A DNA stretch of 64,000 nt from Streptococcus oralis (GCF_024399415.1 NZ_CP029257.1:209501-273500), one strand, 5' to 3'. Counted from the first letter of the stretch, positions 36,268 through 46,792 are shown. Made by a program: numbers and translations. The notes: generated from the sequence alone by a model not told the origin.

Positions 36268-38247
36268 ATGAAAAAAAGTAGAGTATTTGTTGCAGCAGGA
36301 GTTGCTTTATTAGCAGCAGGAGTACTAGCTGCTTGCGGTTCTTCAAAATCATCTGATTCAACAGCGCCAAAAAATTATGGTTATGTTTATACAGCTGATC
36401 CAGAAACGTTGGATTACCTCATTTCAGGGAAACAAAGTACTAAGATTGCCACTTCAAATGGTATCGATGGTCTCTTTACAAATGATCAATACGGGAACCT
36501 AGTTCCTGCAGTTGCAGAAGACTGGTCAGTTTCAAAAGATGGTTTGACCTATACCTACAAGATTCGTAAAGGTGTCAAATGGTTTACATCTGACGGAGAA
36601 GAGTACGCAGAAGTTACTGCTAAGGACTTTGTAAATGGTTTGAAACACGCAGCTGATAAAAAATCAGAAGCCCTTTATCTAGCAGAAGATTCAGTTAAAG
36701 GTCTAGCTGACTATACAGCTGGAAACAATAAAGACTTTTCTTCAGTCGGTGTAAAGGCAGTTGATGATTATACTCTTGAGTATACTTTGAATCAGCCAGA
36801 ACCATACTGGAACTCTAAGATGGCCTACTCAATCTTCTGGCCATTAAACGAGGATTTTGAAAAATCAAAAGGGGCTGACTTTGGTAAAGCGACTGACCCT
36901 ACATCCTTGCTTTACAATGGACCATTCTTGCTGAAAGGTTTGACTGCTAAGTCATCTATCGAGTTCGCTAAGAATGAAAACTACTGGGACAAAGATAATG
37001 TTCATATTGATAAAGTAGCCCTTGCTTTCTATGATGGGTCAGACCAAGAGTCAATTGAACGTAACTTTACAAGTGGAGCTTATAGCTATGCCCGTCTCTT
37101 CCCAACAAGTTCAAACTACTCTAAGGTAGAAGAAACATACAAAGAAAATATCTACTACAATCCATCAGGACCTGGTATTGGTGGTTTGGGTGTGAATATT
37201 GACCGTCAAGGTTACAAATACACTTCTAAAACAACTGATGAAGAGAAGACTTCTACCAAGAAAGCCCTTCTTAACAAGGACTTCCGTCAGGCTTTGAACT
37301 TCGCCTTTGACCGTACTTCTTACTCAGCACAAATTAATGGTAAAGAAGGTGCTCCTCTTGCAGTTCGTAACCTCTTTGTGAAACCAGGTTTTGTCTCTGC
37401 AGGTGAAAAAACTTTCGGTGACTTGGTAACTGAAAAGATGGCAGCTTATGGCGATGAATGGAAGAACGTAAACTTTGCGGATGGTCAAGATGGACTCTTC
37501 AACGCCGATAAAGCCAAAGCTGAATTTGCCAAAGCTAAAACAGCATTGGAAGCAGAAGGTGTGAAATTCCCTATTCACTTGGATATCCCAGTAGACCAAA
37601 CATCTAAAAACTATATTGCACGTATCCAATCCTTCAAACAATCCGTTGAAACAGTACTTGGTGAAGGCAACGTAGTCATTGATATCCAACAAATTTCTAA
37701 AGATGAGTTGAACAACATCACTTACTACGCAGCTAGCGCAGCAGCAGAAGATTGGGATCTTTCAGGTGCTGTTGGATGGAACCCTGACTATGAAGATCCA
37801 TCAACTTACCTTGATATCTTGAAGACAACGAATGCTGAACAAACAAAAACATACATGGGTTATGAAGGTGCAGATAACGCTGCAGCGGCTCAAGTTGGTT
37901 TGAAAGAATACGATAAGTTAGTTGATGAAGCTGCTAAGGAAACTAACGACTTAAATGTTCGTTATGAAAAATATGCGGCTGCTCAAGCTTGGTTGACAGA
38001 CAGCTCACTCTTCTTGCCAGCTATGTCATCAAGTGGTGCTGCACCAATCATTTCTCGTGTTGTACCATTCACAGCATCATACAGCCAATCTGGAGATAAG
38101 GGCTCAGACGTATACTTCAAGTATATTCAGTTACAAGATAAGGTTGTAACAAAAGCTGATTATGAACAAGCTCGTGAAAAATGGCTCAAAGAGAAAAAAG
38201 AATCAAACGAAAAAGTTCAAAAAGAATTGGCTAATCACGTTAAATAA
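36268..38247 (+). CDS. amiA: Oligopeptide ABC transporter substrate-binding lipoprotein
   Basis: A 659-residue lipoprotein: signal with lipobox VLAAC (Cys23), then an SBP family 5 fold (peptide/nickel-binding). The opening YGYVYTADPETLDYL and the GVKWFTSDG segment are typical of AmiA/AliA/AliB. It captures peptides at the cell surface and passes them to AmiCD. In streptococci this importer supplies amino acids and also takes up signalling peptides for Rgg-type regulators. AGAGGAG precedes the ATG. First gene of a complete amiACDEF operon. Confidence 0.95.
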   Translation: MKKSRVFVAAGVALLAAGVLAACGSSKSSDSTAPKNYGYVYTADPETLDYLISGKQSTKIATSNGIDGLFTNDQYGNLVPAVAEDWSVSKDGLTYTYKIRKGVKWFTSDGEEYAEVTAKDFVNGLKHAADKKSEALYLAEDSVKGLADYTAGNNKDFSSVGVKAVDDYTLEYTLNQPEPYWNSKMAYSIFWPLNEDFEKSKGADFGKATDPTSLLYNGPFLLKGLTAKSSIEFAKNENYWDKDNVHIDKVALAFYDGSDQESIERNFTSGAYSYARLFPTSSNYSKVEETYKENIYYNPSGPGIGGLGVNIDRQGYKYTSKTTDEEKTSTKKALLNKDFRQALNFAFDRTSYSAQINGKEGAPLAVRNLFVKPGFVSAGEKTFGDLVTEKMAAYGDEWKNVNFADGQDGLFNADKAKAEFAKAKTALEAEGVKFPIHLDIPVDQTSKNYIARIQSFKQSVETVLGEGNVVIDIQQISKDELNNITYYAASAAAEDWDLSGAVGWNPDYEDPSTYLDILKTTNAEQTKTYMGYEGADNAAAAQVGLKEYDKLVDEAAKETNDLNVRYEKYAAAQAWLTDSSLFLPAMSSSGAAPIISRVVPFTASYSQSGDKGSDVYFKYIQLQDKVVTKADYEQAREKWLKEKKESNEKVQKELANHVK

Positions 38248-38256
38248 ATAACTCTC

Positions 38257-38294
38257 AAGAGAACTTTCTCTCCATGAGGAGAAGGTTCTTTTGG
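38257..38294 (+). terminator. Hairpin between amiA and amiC
   Basis: AGAGAACTTTCTCTCC and GGAGAAGGTTCTTTT pair with small bulges. It probably terminates some transcripts or stabilises amiA mRNA, so that more binding protein than permease is made. Confidence 0.65.
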
Positions 38295-38313
38295 GATTTT
38301 AAAAGGAAACGAT

Positions 38314-39810
38314 ATGAAGAAATATATTTTTATGCGTGTATTGCGTTCATTGTTGTCTATTTTCTTGGTGACAACCTTGACATACACAATTATTTATACG
38401 ATGGTTCCTCGAAAATTGATTTTCAAGCAGGATACCAACTATAACAAGATTGCAACGACGCCGGACAAGCGGGATAATTATGAAAATACCGTTTATGAAC
38501 GGATGGGCTATATCGAGTACTACGATACCAAAGAGTTGCAAGAAAGAGCGAGCACAATGGACTCATCTGTAACAGTGGATGCCAATGATACCAATAAGGC
38601 AATCTATGAAAAATACATCAACCAACTAGGAAATGGTTGGACACTCGGTGTGTTCTCAGAAAGTGGTCAATTCTATGCTACGCGTGAAATTCCGATTTTT
38701 GAACGTGTTTTCAAATTCTATTCCAACTTGATTGATATTGATCATCCAAATAAGATTCAAGACCCTGAAAATCCAAACTTGCAACGTTATCTTCGTTTTG
38801 AAAATGACCCTGCTATCGGTTGGTCATTGGTTGGTTCAGGTACAAAACATAAATACCTTTTGTATTTCAACAATCAATTCCCATTTGTACACCAAAACTT
38901 TGTGAACATTAACTTGGGAGATTCTTACCCAACTTATGCAAACACACCAGTGCTTCAGGTTATCACACAAGGTCAGGGACAAACTAAGACATCAGAAGTT
39001 CAATTCCCTACAGGTAAAAAGACTTCATCAGTAGATATTTACTCTCGTACTTACAAATCTCCAAGTCAAGCAGATGCGCGTGAAGTAGCCAACTATGGTA
39101 AAGACGATCCATATACAGCTACAGAAAGCAATTATCAATATCCTTCAATGATCGCAAGCTCAGCGGTTGCTGGTTTGATTGGTTTGATTATTTCGTATGC
39201 GATTGCGATTCCACTTGGATCTGCTATGGCTCGCCACAAGAATACTTGGATTGATAGCTTCTCGACAGGTGCTCTAACCTTCTTGCTTGCCCTTCCAACG
39301 ATTGCCTTGGTTTATATCGTGCGCTTGATTGGATCATCTATCGGTCTGCCAGATTCATTTCCTATCTTGGGAGCAGGGGACTGGCGTTCATATGTCTTGC
39401 CAGCAGTCATTCTAGGTTTGCTGGGTGCACCAAGTACAGCTATCTGGATTCGTCGTTACATGATCGACTTGCAATCTCAGGACTTCGTTCGTTTTGCTCG
39501 TGCAAAAGGTTTGTCTGAAAAAGAAATTTCAAATAAACACATCTTTAAAAATGCCATGGTTCCTTTGGTTTCAGGTATTCCTGGTGCCGTTATCGGGGTT
39601 ATCGGTGGTGCAACATTGACAGAAACGGTCTTTGCTTTCCCAGGTATGGGTAAAATGTTGATTGACTCTGTTAAGGCATCCAACAACTCAATGGTAGTTG
39701 GTCTCGTCTTCATCTTCACATGTATTTCTATCTTCTCACTCTTTGTAGGAGATATCTGGATGACCATGCTTGACCCACGTATTAAATTGACAGAGAAAGG
39801 GGGCAAATAA
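38314..39810 (+). CDS. amiC: Oligopeptide ABC transporter permease AmiC
   Basis: A 498-residue BPD-type permease. Residues 8-30 form the first helix, then an unusually long external loop of about 250 residues (typical of streptococcal AmiC/OppB), then five more helices from about residue 275. The EAA loop that contacts the ATPase is [26 protein letters not shown], near residue 390-415. AGGAAACG precedes the ATG. The stop overlaps the amiD start by one base. Confidence 0.94.
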   Translation: MKKYIFMRVLRSLLSIFLVTTLTYTIIYTMVPRKLIFKQDTNYNKIATTPDKRDNYENTVYERMGYIEYYDTKELQERASTMDSSVTVDANDTNKAIYEKYINQLGNGWTLGVFSESGQFYATREIPIFERVFKFYSNLIDIDHPNKIQDPENPNLQRYLRFENDPAIGWSLVGSGTKHKYLLYFNNQFPFVHQNFVNINLGDSYPTYANTPVLQVITQGQGQTKTSEVQFPTGKKTSSVDIYSRTYKSPSQADAREVANYGKDDPYTATESNYQYPSMIASSAVAGLIGLIISYAIAIPLGSAMARHKNTWIDSFSTGALTFLLALPTIALVYIVRLIGSSIGLPDSFPILGAGDWRSYVLPAVILGLLGAPSTAIWIRRYMIDLQSQDFVRFARAKGLSEKEISNKHIFKNAMVPLVSGIPGAVIGVIGGATLTETVFAFPGMGKMLIDSVKASNNSMVVGLVFIFTCISIFSLFVGDIWMTMLDPRIKLTEKGGK

Positions 39811-40736
39811 TGTCAACAATCGATAAAGAAAAATTTCAGTTCGTAAAACGTGACGATTTTGCCTCTGAAACAATTGATGCTCCTGCCTATTCATACTGGG
39901 GTTCTGTATTTAGACAGTTTCTAAAGAAAAAATCAACAGTCATTATGTTGGGGATTTTGGTTGCCATTATCTTGATGAGCTTTATTTATCCAATGTTCTC
40001 AAACTTTGACTTTAACGATGTAAGTAAGGTCAATGACTTTAGCGCTCGTTTTATCAAACCCAATGCTGAACATTGGTTTGGTACAGATAGCAATGGTAAA
40101 TCCTTGTTTGATGGGGTTTGGTTTGGTGCGCGTAATTCAATTCTTATCTCTGTAATTGCCACTTTTATCAACCTTGTGATTGGGGTTATTGTTGGTGGGA
40201 TTTGGGGAATTTCAAAATCCGTTGACCGTATCATGATGGAAGTTTATAACATTATTTCAAACATTCCATCTCTCTTGATTGTCATTGTCTTGACTTACTC
40301 AATTGGTGCTGGTTTCTGGAATTTGATTTTTGCCATGAGTGTGACAACTTGGATTGGGATTGCTTATATGATTCGTATCCAAATCATGCGTTACCGTGAT
40401 TTGGAATACAACCTTGCTTCTCAAACACTTGGAACACCAACCTTTAAAATCATCGTTAAAAACATCATGCCGCAATTGGTATCTGTTATTGTTTCTACAA
40501 TGACCTTGATGTTGCCAAGCTTCATCTCTTATGAAGCCTTCCTTTCCTTCTTTGGGTTGGGATTGCCTGTAACAGTGCCAAGTTTGGGACGTTTGATCTC
40601 AGATTACTCACAAAACGTTACGACCAACGCTTACTTATTCTGGATTCCGTTGACAACCTTGATCTTGGTATCCCTATCTCTTTTCGTTGTTGGTCAAAAC
40701 CTAGCGGATGCTAGTGATCCACGTACACATAGATAG
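39810..40736 (+). CDS. amiD: Oligopeptide ABC transporter permease AmiD
   Basis: A 308-residue partner permease (OppC type) with six membrane helices and the OppC N-terminal segment. The EAA loop is [20 protein letters not shown], near residues 195-215, followed by [20 protein letters not shown]. It pairs with AmiC to form the membrane channel. One-base overlap with amiC means coupled translation. Confidence 0.95.
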   Translation: MSTIDKEKFQFVKRDDFASETIDAPAYSYWGSVFRQFLKKKSTVIMLGILVAIILMSFIYPMFSNFDFNDVSKVNDFSARFIKPNAEHWFGTDSNGKSLFDGVWFGARNSILISVIATFINLVIGVIVGGIWGISKSVDRIMMEVYNIISNIPSLLIVIVLTYSIGAGFWNLIFAMSVTTWIGIAYMIRIQIMRYRDLEYNLASQTLGTPTFKIIVKNIMPQLVSVIVSTMTLMLPSFISYEAFLSFFGLGLPVTVPSLGRLISDYSQNVTTNAYLFWIPLTTLILVSLSLFVVGQNLADASDPRTHR

Positions 40737-40744
40737 GAGTAGAC

Positions 40745-41812
40745 ATGATAAAAGGAAAAAATGTAATTTTGACTGCTCGTGATATTGTCGTGGAATTTGA
40801 CGTTCGTGACAAAGTTCTGACGGCTATCCGAGGAGTGTCTCTGGACCTGATTGAAGGAGAAGTTCTGGCCTTGGTAGGTGAGTCCGGTTCTGGTAAATCT
40901 GTTTTAACAAAAACCTTTACAGGGATGTTAGAAGACAATGGACGTATTGCCCAAGGAAGCATCGACTATCGTGGACAAGACTTGACCTCTCTTACTTCTA
41001 ACAAGGAATGGGAGAAGATTCGTGGTGCTAAAATTGCGACCATCTTCCAAGATCCTATGACAAGTTTGGACCCAATCAATACAATCGGTAGCCAAATCAC
41101 TGAAGTTATCGTTAAACACCAAGGGAAAACAGCTAAGGAAGCCAAAGATATGGCAATCGACTATATGAACAAGGTCGGAATTCCAGACGCTGAAAAACGT
41201 TTTGATGAGTATCCTTTCCAATATTCTGGAGGGATGCGTCAACGTATCGTTATCGCGATTGCTCTTGCATGTCGTCCAGATATCTTAATCTGTGACGAGC
41301 CGACAACGGCCCTTGATGTAACCATTCAAGCGCAAATCATTGATTTGCTTAAAACTTTACAAAATGAGTACCACTTTACCATTATCTTTATCACCCATGA
41401 CCTTGGTGTGGTAGCAAGTATTGCGGATAAGGTAGCAGTTATGTATGCTGGGGAAATTGTAGAATACGGAACTGTTGAGGAAGTTTTCTACGACCCACGT
41501 CATCCATATACTTGGAGTCTCTTATCTAGCTTGCCTCAGCTTGCTGATGATAAAGGGGAATTGTACTCTATCCCAGGAACACCACCGTCTCTTTATACTG
41601 AGTTGAAAGGTGATGCCTTTGCCCTTCGTTCAGATTATGCGATGCAAATTGACTTTGAACAGAAAGCACCTCAGTTTTCAGTCACTGATACTCACTGGGC
41701 TAAGACTTGGTTGCTTCATGAGAATGCTCCTAAAGTTGAAAAACCTGGGGTCATCGCAGATTTGCATGACAAGATTCGTGATAAAATGGGCTTTGCTCAT
41801 CTAGAAGACTAG
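40745..41812 (+). CDS. amiE: Oligopeptide ABC transporter ATPase AmiE
   Basis: A 355-residue ABC ATPase. Walker [13 protein letters not shown] near residue 42, signature YSGGMRQR, Walker [13 protein letters not shown], followed by the OppD-type C-terminal oligopeptide/dipeptide domain. It hydrolyses ATP to drive import with AmiF. AGGAG-type site before ATG; five bases after amiD. Confidence 0.96.
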   Translation: MIKGKNVILTARDIVVEFDVRDKVLTAIRGVSLDLIEGEVLALVGESGSGKSVLTKTFTGMLEDNGRIAQGSIDYRGQDLTSLTSNKEWEKIRGAKIATIFQDPMTSLDPINTIGSQITEVIVKHQGKTAKEAKDMAIDYMNKVGIPDAEKRFDEYPFQYSGGMRQRIVIAIALACRPDILICDEPTTALDVTIQAQIIDLLKTLQNEYHFTIIFITHDLGVVASIADKVAVMYAGEIVEYGTVEEVFYDPRHPYTWSLLSSLPQLADDKGELYSIPGTPPSLYTELKGDAFALRSDYAMQIDFEQKAPQFSVTDTHWAKTWLLHENAPKVEKPGVIADLHDKIRDKMGFAHLED

Positions 41813-41822
41813 GAGGAAGGAA

Positions 41823-42752
41823 ATGTCTGAAAAATTAGTAGAAATTAAAGATTTAGAAATTTCCTTCGGTGAAGGAAGTAAGAAGTTTGTCGCAGTTAAA
41901 AACGCAAACTTCTTTATCAACAAGGGAGAAACTTTCTCTCTTGTTGGTGAGTCTGGTAGTGGGAAAACAACGATTGGTCGTGCCATTATTGGTTTAAATA
42001 ATACTAGTAAAGGTGAAATCATCTTTGATGGTCATAAGATTAATGGGAAAAAATCTCATAAGGAATCATCAGATTTGATCCGTCGCATCCAGATGATTTT
42101 CCAGGACCCTGCAGCTAGCTTGAATGAGCGTGCAACAGTTGACTATATCATCTCTGAAGGTCTTTACAACTATCACTTGTTTAAAGATGAAGAAGATCGA
42201 AAAGAAAAAGTTCAAAAGATGATTCATGAAGTTGGGCTTTTGAAAGAACACTTGACCCGTTACCCACACGAGTTTTCTGGTGGTCAACGTCAGCGTATCG
42301 GGATTGCCCGTGCTCTTGTGATGGAACCTGATTTCGTTATTGCGGATGAGCCAATTTCAGCCTTGGACGTGTCAGTGCGTGCGCAAGTCTTGAACTTGCT
42401 CAAGAAGTTCCAAAAAGAGTTGGGCTTGACTTATCTCTTTATCGCGCATGACTTGTCAGTTGTTCGCTTTATCTCAGATCGTATCGCAGTTATCTATAAG
42501 GGAGTTATCGTCGAAGTGGCGGAGACAGAGGAGTTGTTTAACAATCCTGTCCATCCATACACTCAAGCACTTCTATCTGCTGTACCGATTCCAGATCCAA
42601 TCTTGGAACGCAAGAAGGTCTTGAAAGTTTACGATCCTGACCAACATGACTATGAGACAGATAAGCCATCTATGGTAGAAATTCGTCCAGGTCACTATGT
42701 TTGGGCCAATCAAGCAGAACTTGCTCGTTACAAGAAAGCTCTTAAAAAATAA
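41823..42752 (+). CDS. amiF: Oligopeptide ABC transporter ATPase AmiF
   Basis: A 309-residue ABC ATPase (OppF type). Walker [13 protein letters not shown], signature [12 protein letters not shown], Walker [12 protein letters not shown], and a C-terminal [20 protein letters not shown] motif typical of the OppF subgroup. It forms a heterodimer with AmiE. AGGAGGAA precedes its ATG. Last gene of the operon, followed by a GAAA-loop terminator. Confidence 0.96.
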   Translation: MSEKLVEIKDLEISFGEGSKKFVAVKNANFFINKGETFSLVGESGSGKTTIGRAIIGLNNTSKGEIIFDGHKINGKKSHKESSDLIRRIQMIFQDPAASLNERATVDYIISEGLYNYHLFKDEEDRKEKVQKMIHEVGLLKEHLTRYPHEFSGGQRQRIGIARALVMEPDFVIADEPISALDVSVRAQVLNLLKKFQKELGLTYLFIAHDLSVVRFISDRIAVIYKGVIVEVAETEELFNNPVHPYTQALLSAVPIPDPILERKKVLKVYDPDQHDYETDKPSMVEIRPGHYVWANQAELARYKKALKK

Positions 42753-42761
42753 ACAGACTAG

Positions 42762-42789
42762 GAGAGGACCGAAAGGTCTTCTCATTTTT
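42762..42789 (+). terminator. ami operon terminator
   Basis: GAGAGGACC, GAAA tetraloop, GGTCTTCTC, then ATTTTT. Confidence 0.85.
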
Positions 42790-42794
42790 AATAG

Positions 42795-42832
42795 AAAAAT
42801 TCCCCTTCTACTAGCTTGTAAAAGGGGAATTG
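42795..42832 (-). terminator. trkH terminator
   Basis: AATTCCCCTT and AAGGGGAATT pair; read leftward a T-run follows. Confidence 0.75.
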
Positions 42833-42840
42833 TATTATCA

Positions 42841-44280
42841 TTAGCGTTTAGACCAAGTGCGTTTCATAAAGAGTAGCAAAATTGGGTAAATCTCTAAGCG
42901 ACCTGCAATCATTGCAAAGGAGAGGAGGATTTTAGAGATGGGACTAAAGATGGAAAAACTCGAGGTTGTACCTAGAATAGGTCCGATATTGTTAAAACAG
43001 CTGAAGACAGCACTGGTTACGACTAGAAAATCATTGCTATCAAGACTGACGATAAAGATGAGAGAGAGAATAATCATCATATAGATAGTAAAATATTTAA
43101 GAATTTTGTGCTGGGTATCCTTATCAATCACAGTTTTATTGACGTGTAGAGTCAAAACACGGTGAGGGGATAAAGTGGACAAAATCTGATTTTTTGCGAT
43201 TTTAGAGAGGATAAGTCCTCTGATCACCTTAAGACCACCTGCAGTTGAGCCAGCTGATCCACCGATTCCCATGAGGAAGAGGAGGATAAATTGGGAGAAG
43301 AGGGGCCAGTTGGTAATATCTCCGTAACCAAAACCTGTTGTCGTGATGATATTGGAAACCTGGAAGAAGGCCATTTCAACACTCTTAGAGACACCTTGAT
43401 AGAGGTGGAGCGTATTAAGCGTAATCAAGCCGGTAGAAACTAGAACAATGATGATATATGCTCGTAGTTCTTCATCTCCAAAGAAAGCCTTAACCCGACG
43501 GAGCATGAGGTAGTAGTAGAGATTGAAGTTAACTCCAAAAACCAGAACTCCGATACTAACTAGATAGGTGATGAGTGAGCTACCATAGTGGGCAATTCCG
43601 TCGTTATAGACGGTAAATCCCCCAGTTCCTGCCGTTCCCATAGCGATGACAAAACTATCATAGAGAGGCATGCCTGCTAGGTAGTAGATAACCACAAAAA
43701 GGGAGAAGAGAGCCAGATAAAGCAGATAGAGAATCTGGGCAGTGTTTTTTAGCTTGGATACGACCTTGCCAAAGACAGGTCCAGGGACCTCAGCCTTCAT
43801 CACTTCCAAGTGGCTATTCTTGGCATTGTCCATAATGGCAAGTGCAAAGACGAGTACCCCCATCCCTCCGATCAAGTGGGTGAAACTTCTCCAGAAGAGG
43901 AGGGAACGAGTGAGAACGGAAACATCTGTTAGGATAGTAGCACCAGTCGTCGTAAATCCAGAACTGATTTCAAAGAAGGCATCAATGATGCTGGGGATTT
44001 GTCCTGAAAAGACAAAGGGGAGGCCACCAAAGAAAGACCATAGAATCCAACAGAGGGCAACAATTAAGACTCCTTCCTTGGCATAAATCCGTTGATTTTT
44101 CGGTTTCCGTAAAACGCCTAGACCACCAAGAAGGACTAAAATTCCAATCGTAGAAAAGAGAGCGATAAATACTTGACTGGATTCTTGGTAATAGATTGCT
44201 ACACTAACAGGTACTAGGAGAAGAATAGCCTCAATCAAGAGAAGTTTTGAGAGGAGGTAACGAATCATACTCTTATTCAT
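42841..44280 (-). CDS. trkH: Trk/Ktr-type K+ transporter membrane subunit
   Basis: A 479-residue TrkH-family protein with repeated M1-P-M2 modules. Selectivity-filter-like pore loops are SSGFTTTGATIL, GTAGTGGFTVYN, ITTTGFGYGDIT and GIGGSAGSTAGGLKV. The family carries out K+ (or Na+-coupled K+) uptake. It works with the TrkA protein encoded three bases upstream on the same strand. The two are co-transcribed from a promoter before trkA. Confidence 0.93.
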   Translation of the reverse strand: MNKSMIRYLLSKLLLIEAILLLVPVSVAIYYQESSQVFIALFSTIGILVLLGGLGVLRKPKNQRIYAKEGVLIVALCWILWSFFGGLPFVFSGQIPSIIDAFFEISSGFTTTGATILTDVSVLTRSLLFWRSFTHLIGGMGVLVFALAIMDNAKNSHLEVMKAEVPGPVFGKVVSKLKNTAQILYLLYLALFSLFVVIYYLAGMPLYDSFVIAMGTAGTGGFTVYNDGIAHYGSSLITYLVSIGVLVFGVNFNLYYYLMLRRVKAFFGDEELRAYIIIVLVSTGLITLNTLHLYQGVSKSVEMAFFQVSNIITTTGFGYGDITNWPLFSQFILLFLMGIGGSAGSTAGGLKVIRGLILSKIAKNQILSTLSPHRVLTLHVNKTVIDKDTQHKILKYFTIYMMIILSLIFIVSLDSNDFLVVTSAVFSCFNNIGPILGTTSSFSIFSPISKILLSFAMIAGRLEIYPILLLFMKRTWSKR

Positions 44281-44283
44281 TTT

Positions 44284-45633
44284 TTACCTCTCAATCAAAT
44301 CATAAATTTTGGTGATGTTTGGCAATAAGGTCGTCACGAGCAACTTGTCTCCTACCTCAAGCATATCCTCTCCGGTAGGGAAGATTGTTTTTCCTTTTCG
44401 GATAATGGCTGCGATGAGAACCCCTTTCTTCAATTTCAGATGTGAAAGAGGTTTGGCAGTCATTTTATTAGCTTCCTTGATTTGGAATTGGAGAGTTTCA
44501 ATTTGACCGTTTGCTAGATGGTGCATGGCTTGAAGGTCTGAGTACTGAGCGTTTACTCGACCACGGATAAAGTGCATAATGGTATCTACTGCGATGCTTT
44601 TTGGTGTGATGATACTTGAAAAATCAGGTGCGTGGATAATCTCTAGAAGGCTTGTTCGGTTGACCTTGGTGATATTCTTATGGACGCCAACACGGTCAAG
44701 GAACATAGAGGTGATGATATTTTCCTCATCAACTCCAGTCAAGGTTGCGACTGCATCATAGTGGGGAGCACTTTCTTCCAGCAAAATGTCTTTTGCAGTT
44801 CCATCTCCTTGGACAATATAGAGATTGGGGAACTTTTCACTGAAGAAACGAGCTCTTTCAGGATTAATCTCGATGACCTTGGTATCAATACGACTGTCTT
44901 TTAAAATGCCAAGCAGATAATAAGCGATCTTTCCAGCTCCAACGATAAGTAAGCTTTTCACTGCACGAGATTTAAAATAGTTATGGAAAAGCATCATATC
45001 TACACGATTTCCCGTAACAAAAATCCTATCCTTGTCTTGGATAATAACATCACCGCTTGGAATCATAAGTTGATGATCCCTCTCCATAGCACAGACAATG
45101 ATGTTACCAAATTTTTTACGAAAGTCTGAGATTGGCATTTGACAAAGACCGCTAGAGTCCTTGACAACAAATTCCATGAGACTGACTCGACCTCCAGCAA
45201 ATCGTTCGACAGAGAGGGCATTAGGGAAATCAATAATATTTGAGATCGCACGCGCTGCCAGGAGCTCTGGATTAACAATAAGTGAAAATCCAAGAATATT
45301 TTTCTCTTTAAAATAGGCATTAGAGTATTCAGGATTTCGCACCCGAACGATGGTTTCTTTAGCGCCCATTTTTTTAGCAAGTACCGCTGAAATCATATTC
45401 ACTTCATCGTGTTCGGTTAGGGCGATAAAGATATCGCACTCTTGGACACCGGCTTGCTCTAAGATGGCAAAGTCAGCACCATTTCCAAGGAGACCTATGA
45501 TATCATAGCGACTGACAATGTGATTGAGGACAGCCTCATCTTGTTCGATGAGGACAACGTCATGGTTTTCTGCAACCAGTGAACGACAGAGGGCGAAACC
45601 AACTTTCCCTCCACCAACAAGGACAATTTTCAT
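44284..45633 (-). CDS. trkA: Trk system K+ regulatory protein TrkA (double RCK)
   Basis: A 449-residue cytosolic protein with two RCK_N/RCK_C repeats. The first Rossmann motif is VLVGGGKVGFALC at residues 4-16; the second is LLIVGAGKIAYYLLG near residue 225. The C-terminal RCK_C (NKMTAKPLSHLKLKKGVLIA) can bind ligands such as c-di-AMP in related Gram-positive K+ proteins, which is not shown here. It gates TrkH. The TATGAT -10 box lies about 30-40 bases upstream on the minus strand. Confidence 0.93.
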   Translation of the reverse strand: MKIVLVGGGKVGFALCRSLVAENHDVVLIEQDEAVLNHIVSRYDIIGLLGNGADFAILEQAGVQECDIFIALTEHDEVNMISAVLAKKMGAKETIVRVRNPEYSNAYFKEKNILGFSLIVNPELLAARAISNIIDFPNALSVERFAGGRVSLMEFVVKDSSGLCQMPISDFRKKFGNIIVCAMERDHQLMIPSGDVIIQDKDRIFVTGNRVDMMLFHNYFKSRAVKSLLIVGAGKIAYYLLGILKDSRIDTKVIEINPERARFFSEKFPNLYIVQGDGTAKDILLEESAPHYDAVATLTGVDEENIITSMFLDRVGVHKNITKVNRTSLLEIIHAPDFSSIITPKSIAVDTIMHFIRGRVNAQYSDLQAMHHLANGQIETLQFQIKEANKMTAKPLSHLKLKKGVLIAAIIRKGKTIFPTGEDMLEVGDKLLVTTLLPNITKIYDLIER

Positions 45634-45873
45634 ATAAAAAACCTACTTTTTCATGATGTAACTATCATACCCTTTTTTAGCAAAAAATGCACTTGCTAAG
45701 GCGATTTTTAGGGGAAGAAAGGCTTTTTTCAAGTTTTGAAGATACATTTGCTTAACTTCTATAACAATGTCTCTGATTTGAAGTAATTTGGCTCTTTTAC
45801 CATACCTTTTCAGAAAGGAATGACCAAACATGAAAATATTATCAAAAAAAGTAAAAAAATCAAGTCGTTTCTA

Positions 45874-46012
45874 TTGACAATGATTCTGAAAGTGTTATAC
45901 TAAGGAAGTAGTTTCGCTGATTTACTTCAAACCTGTTGTGAGGTAAGTTAACGACGCCTTAACCACGCTGTTTGCTGAGCTTGACTCCGGGCAGTGTGGC
46001 TATTTTTTTGCA
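45874..46012 (+). promoter_or_regulatory. Structured trmL leader with terminator-like hairpin (candidate attenuator)
   Basis: Promoter TTGACA (45874-45879), 16 bases, TATACT (45896-45901). The roughly 130-base leader contains GTTAA/TTAAC at 45947-45963 and a CCACGCTG (45963-45970) / CAGTGTGG (45992-45999) hairpin, followed by CTATTTTTTT. This looks like an intrinsic terminator placed before the ribosome site, and the two stems compete for shared bases. The ligand or protein is unknown. Confidence 0.55.
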
Positions 46013-46032
46013 ATGATAAAAGGAAACCCGTA

Positions 46033-46536
46033 ATGACAAATCACATTGTATTATTCGAGCCTCAGATTCCACAAAATACAGGTAACATTGCGCGTACTTG
46101 CGCTGCGACCAATTCTCCCCTCCACATCATTAAACCAATGGGCTTTCCCATTGATGATCGCAAGATGAAGCGAGCAGGTTTGGATTATTGGGATAAGTTA
46201 GAGATTCATTTTTATGATAACTTGGCAGACTTTATGTCTCAGAGGAAAGGACAAGTCTATCTGATTTCTAAATTTGCAGAAAAGGTCTATTCTGAGGCGA
46301 ATTTGGCAAGTGGTGAAGATCAGTATTTTCTCTTCGGACGTGAAGACAAGGGTTTACCAGAGGATTTTATGCGTGAACATCCTGAGAAGGCTCTCCGTAT
46401 TCCTATGAACGATGAACATGTCCGCAGTCTCAATGTTTCGAATACCGTCTGCATGATTGTTTATGAAGCCCTCCGCCAGCAGAACTTTGCAGGTCTTGAG
46501 CTTGTTCACACCTATGAAGCAGATAAATTGAAATAA
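46033..46536 (+). CDS. trmL: tRNA (cytidine/uridine-2'-O-)-methyltransferase TrmL
   Basis: A 167-residue SPOUT methyltransferase consisting of the knot domain alone: [32 protein letters not shown] and [20 protein letters not shown] are the three conserved motifs. TrmL methylates the wobble nucleotide of leucine tRNAs. Start at 46033 with AAAGGAAACCC upstream. It is expressed from a leader with a possible attenuator, and followed by a terminator that overlaps the next promoter. Confidence 0.93.
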   Translation: MTNHIVLFEPQIPQNTGNIARTCAATNSPLHIIKPMGFPIDDRKMKRAGLDYWDKLEIHFYDNLADFMSQRKGQVYLISKFAEKVYSEANLASGEDQYFLFGREDKGLPEDFMREHPEKALRIPMNDEHVRSLNVSNTVCMIVYEALRQQNFAGLELVHTYEADKLK

Positions 46537-46543
46537 TCAAAAT

Positions 46544-46567
46544 GCTTGCACTTGCAAGCGTTTTTTG
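46544..46567 (+). terminator. trmL terminator overlapping the ribU promoter
   Basis: GCTTGC, ACTT loop, GCAAGC, then GTTTTTTG. The hairpin overlaps the candidate -35 box (TTGCAC, 46546-46551) that lies 17 bases before the -10 TATGAT (46569-46574). Confidence 0.7.
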
Positions 46568-46578
46568 TTATGATTAAA

Positions 46579-46792
46579 GGGTCTTCAGGGCTGGGTGAGA
46601 TTCCCGACCGGCGGTGACTTTAACTAGCTATTTTGGCTTACTCTTCGTTGTCTTGTCTCGATATACTCAAGTATTATCTTCGACTGCGACGCCTAGATTA
46701 ATCCAAAATATCTTAGTTAAAGAAGTCCGCGAGCGCAAGCTGATGTGGTGAGATTCCACAACCGACAGTATAGTCTGGATGGGAGAAGACGA
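46579..46792 (+). promoter_or_regulatory. FMN riboswitch (RFN element) with a long extension
   Basis: The conserved RFN parts are present: CAGGGCTGGGTGAGATTCCC, GACCGGCGGTGA, AGTCCGCGAGCG, TGGTGAGATTCC and CCGACAGTATAGTCTGGATG. Between the second and third block lies a region of about 110 bases (46618-46727) closed by CTTTAACTA and TAGTTAAAG, much longer than the usual few bases. FMN binding should shut off ribU. The downstream region may hide the ribosome site (CCTTTCCAA at 46902-46910 against TTGGAGG at 46933-46939), so control is likely at translation. Confidence 0.92.

Noticed and set aside
45643..45831. 62-residue leftward open frame directly before trkA
   Set aside because: No ribosome site, no recognisable family, and the trkA promoter (TATGAT) lies inside it.
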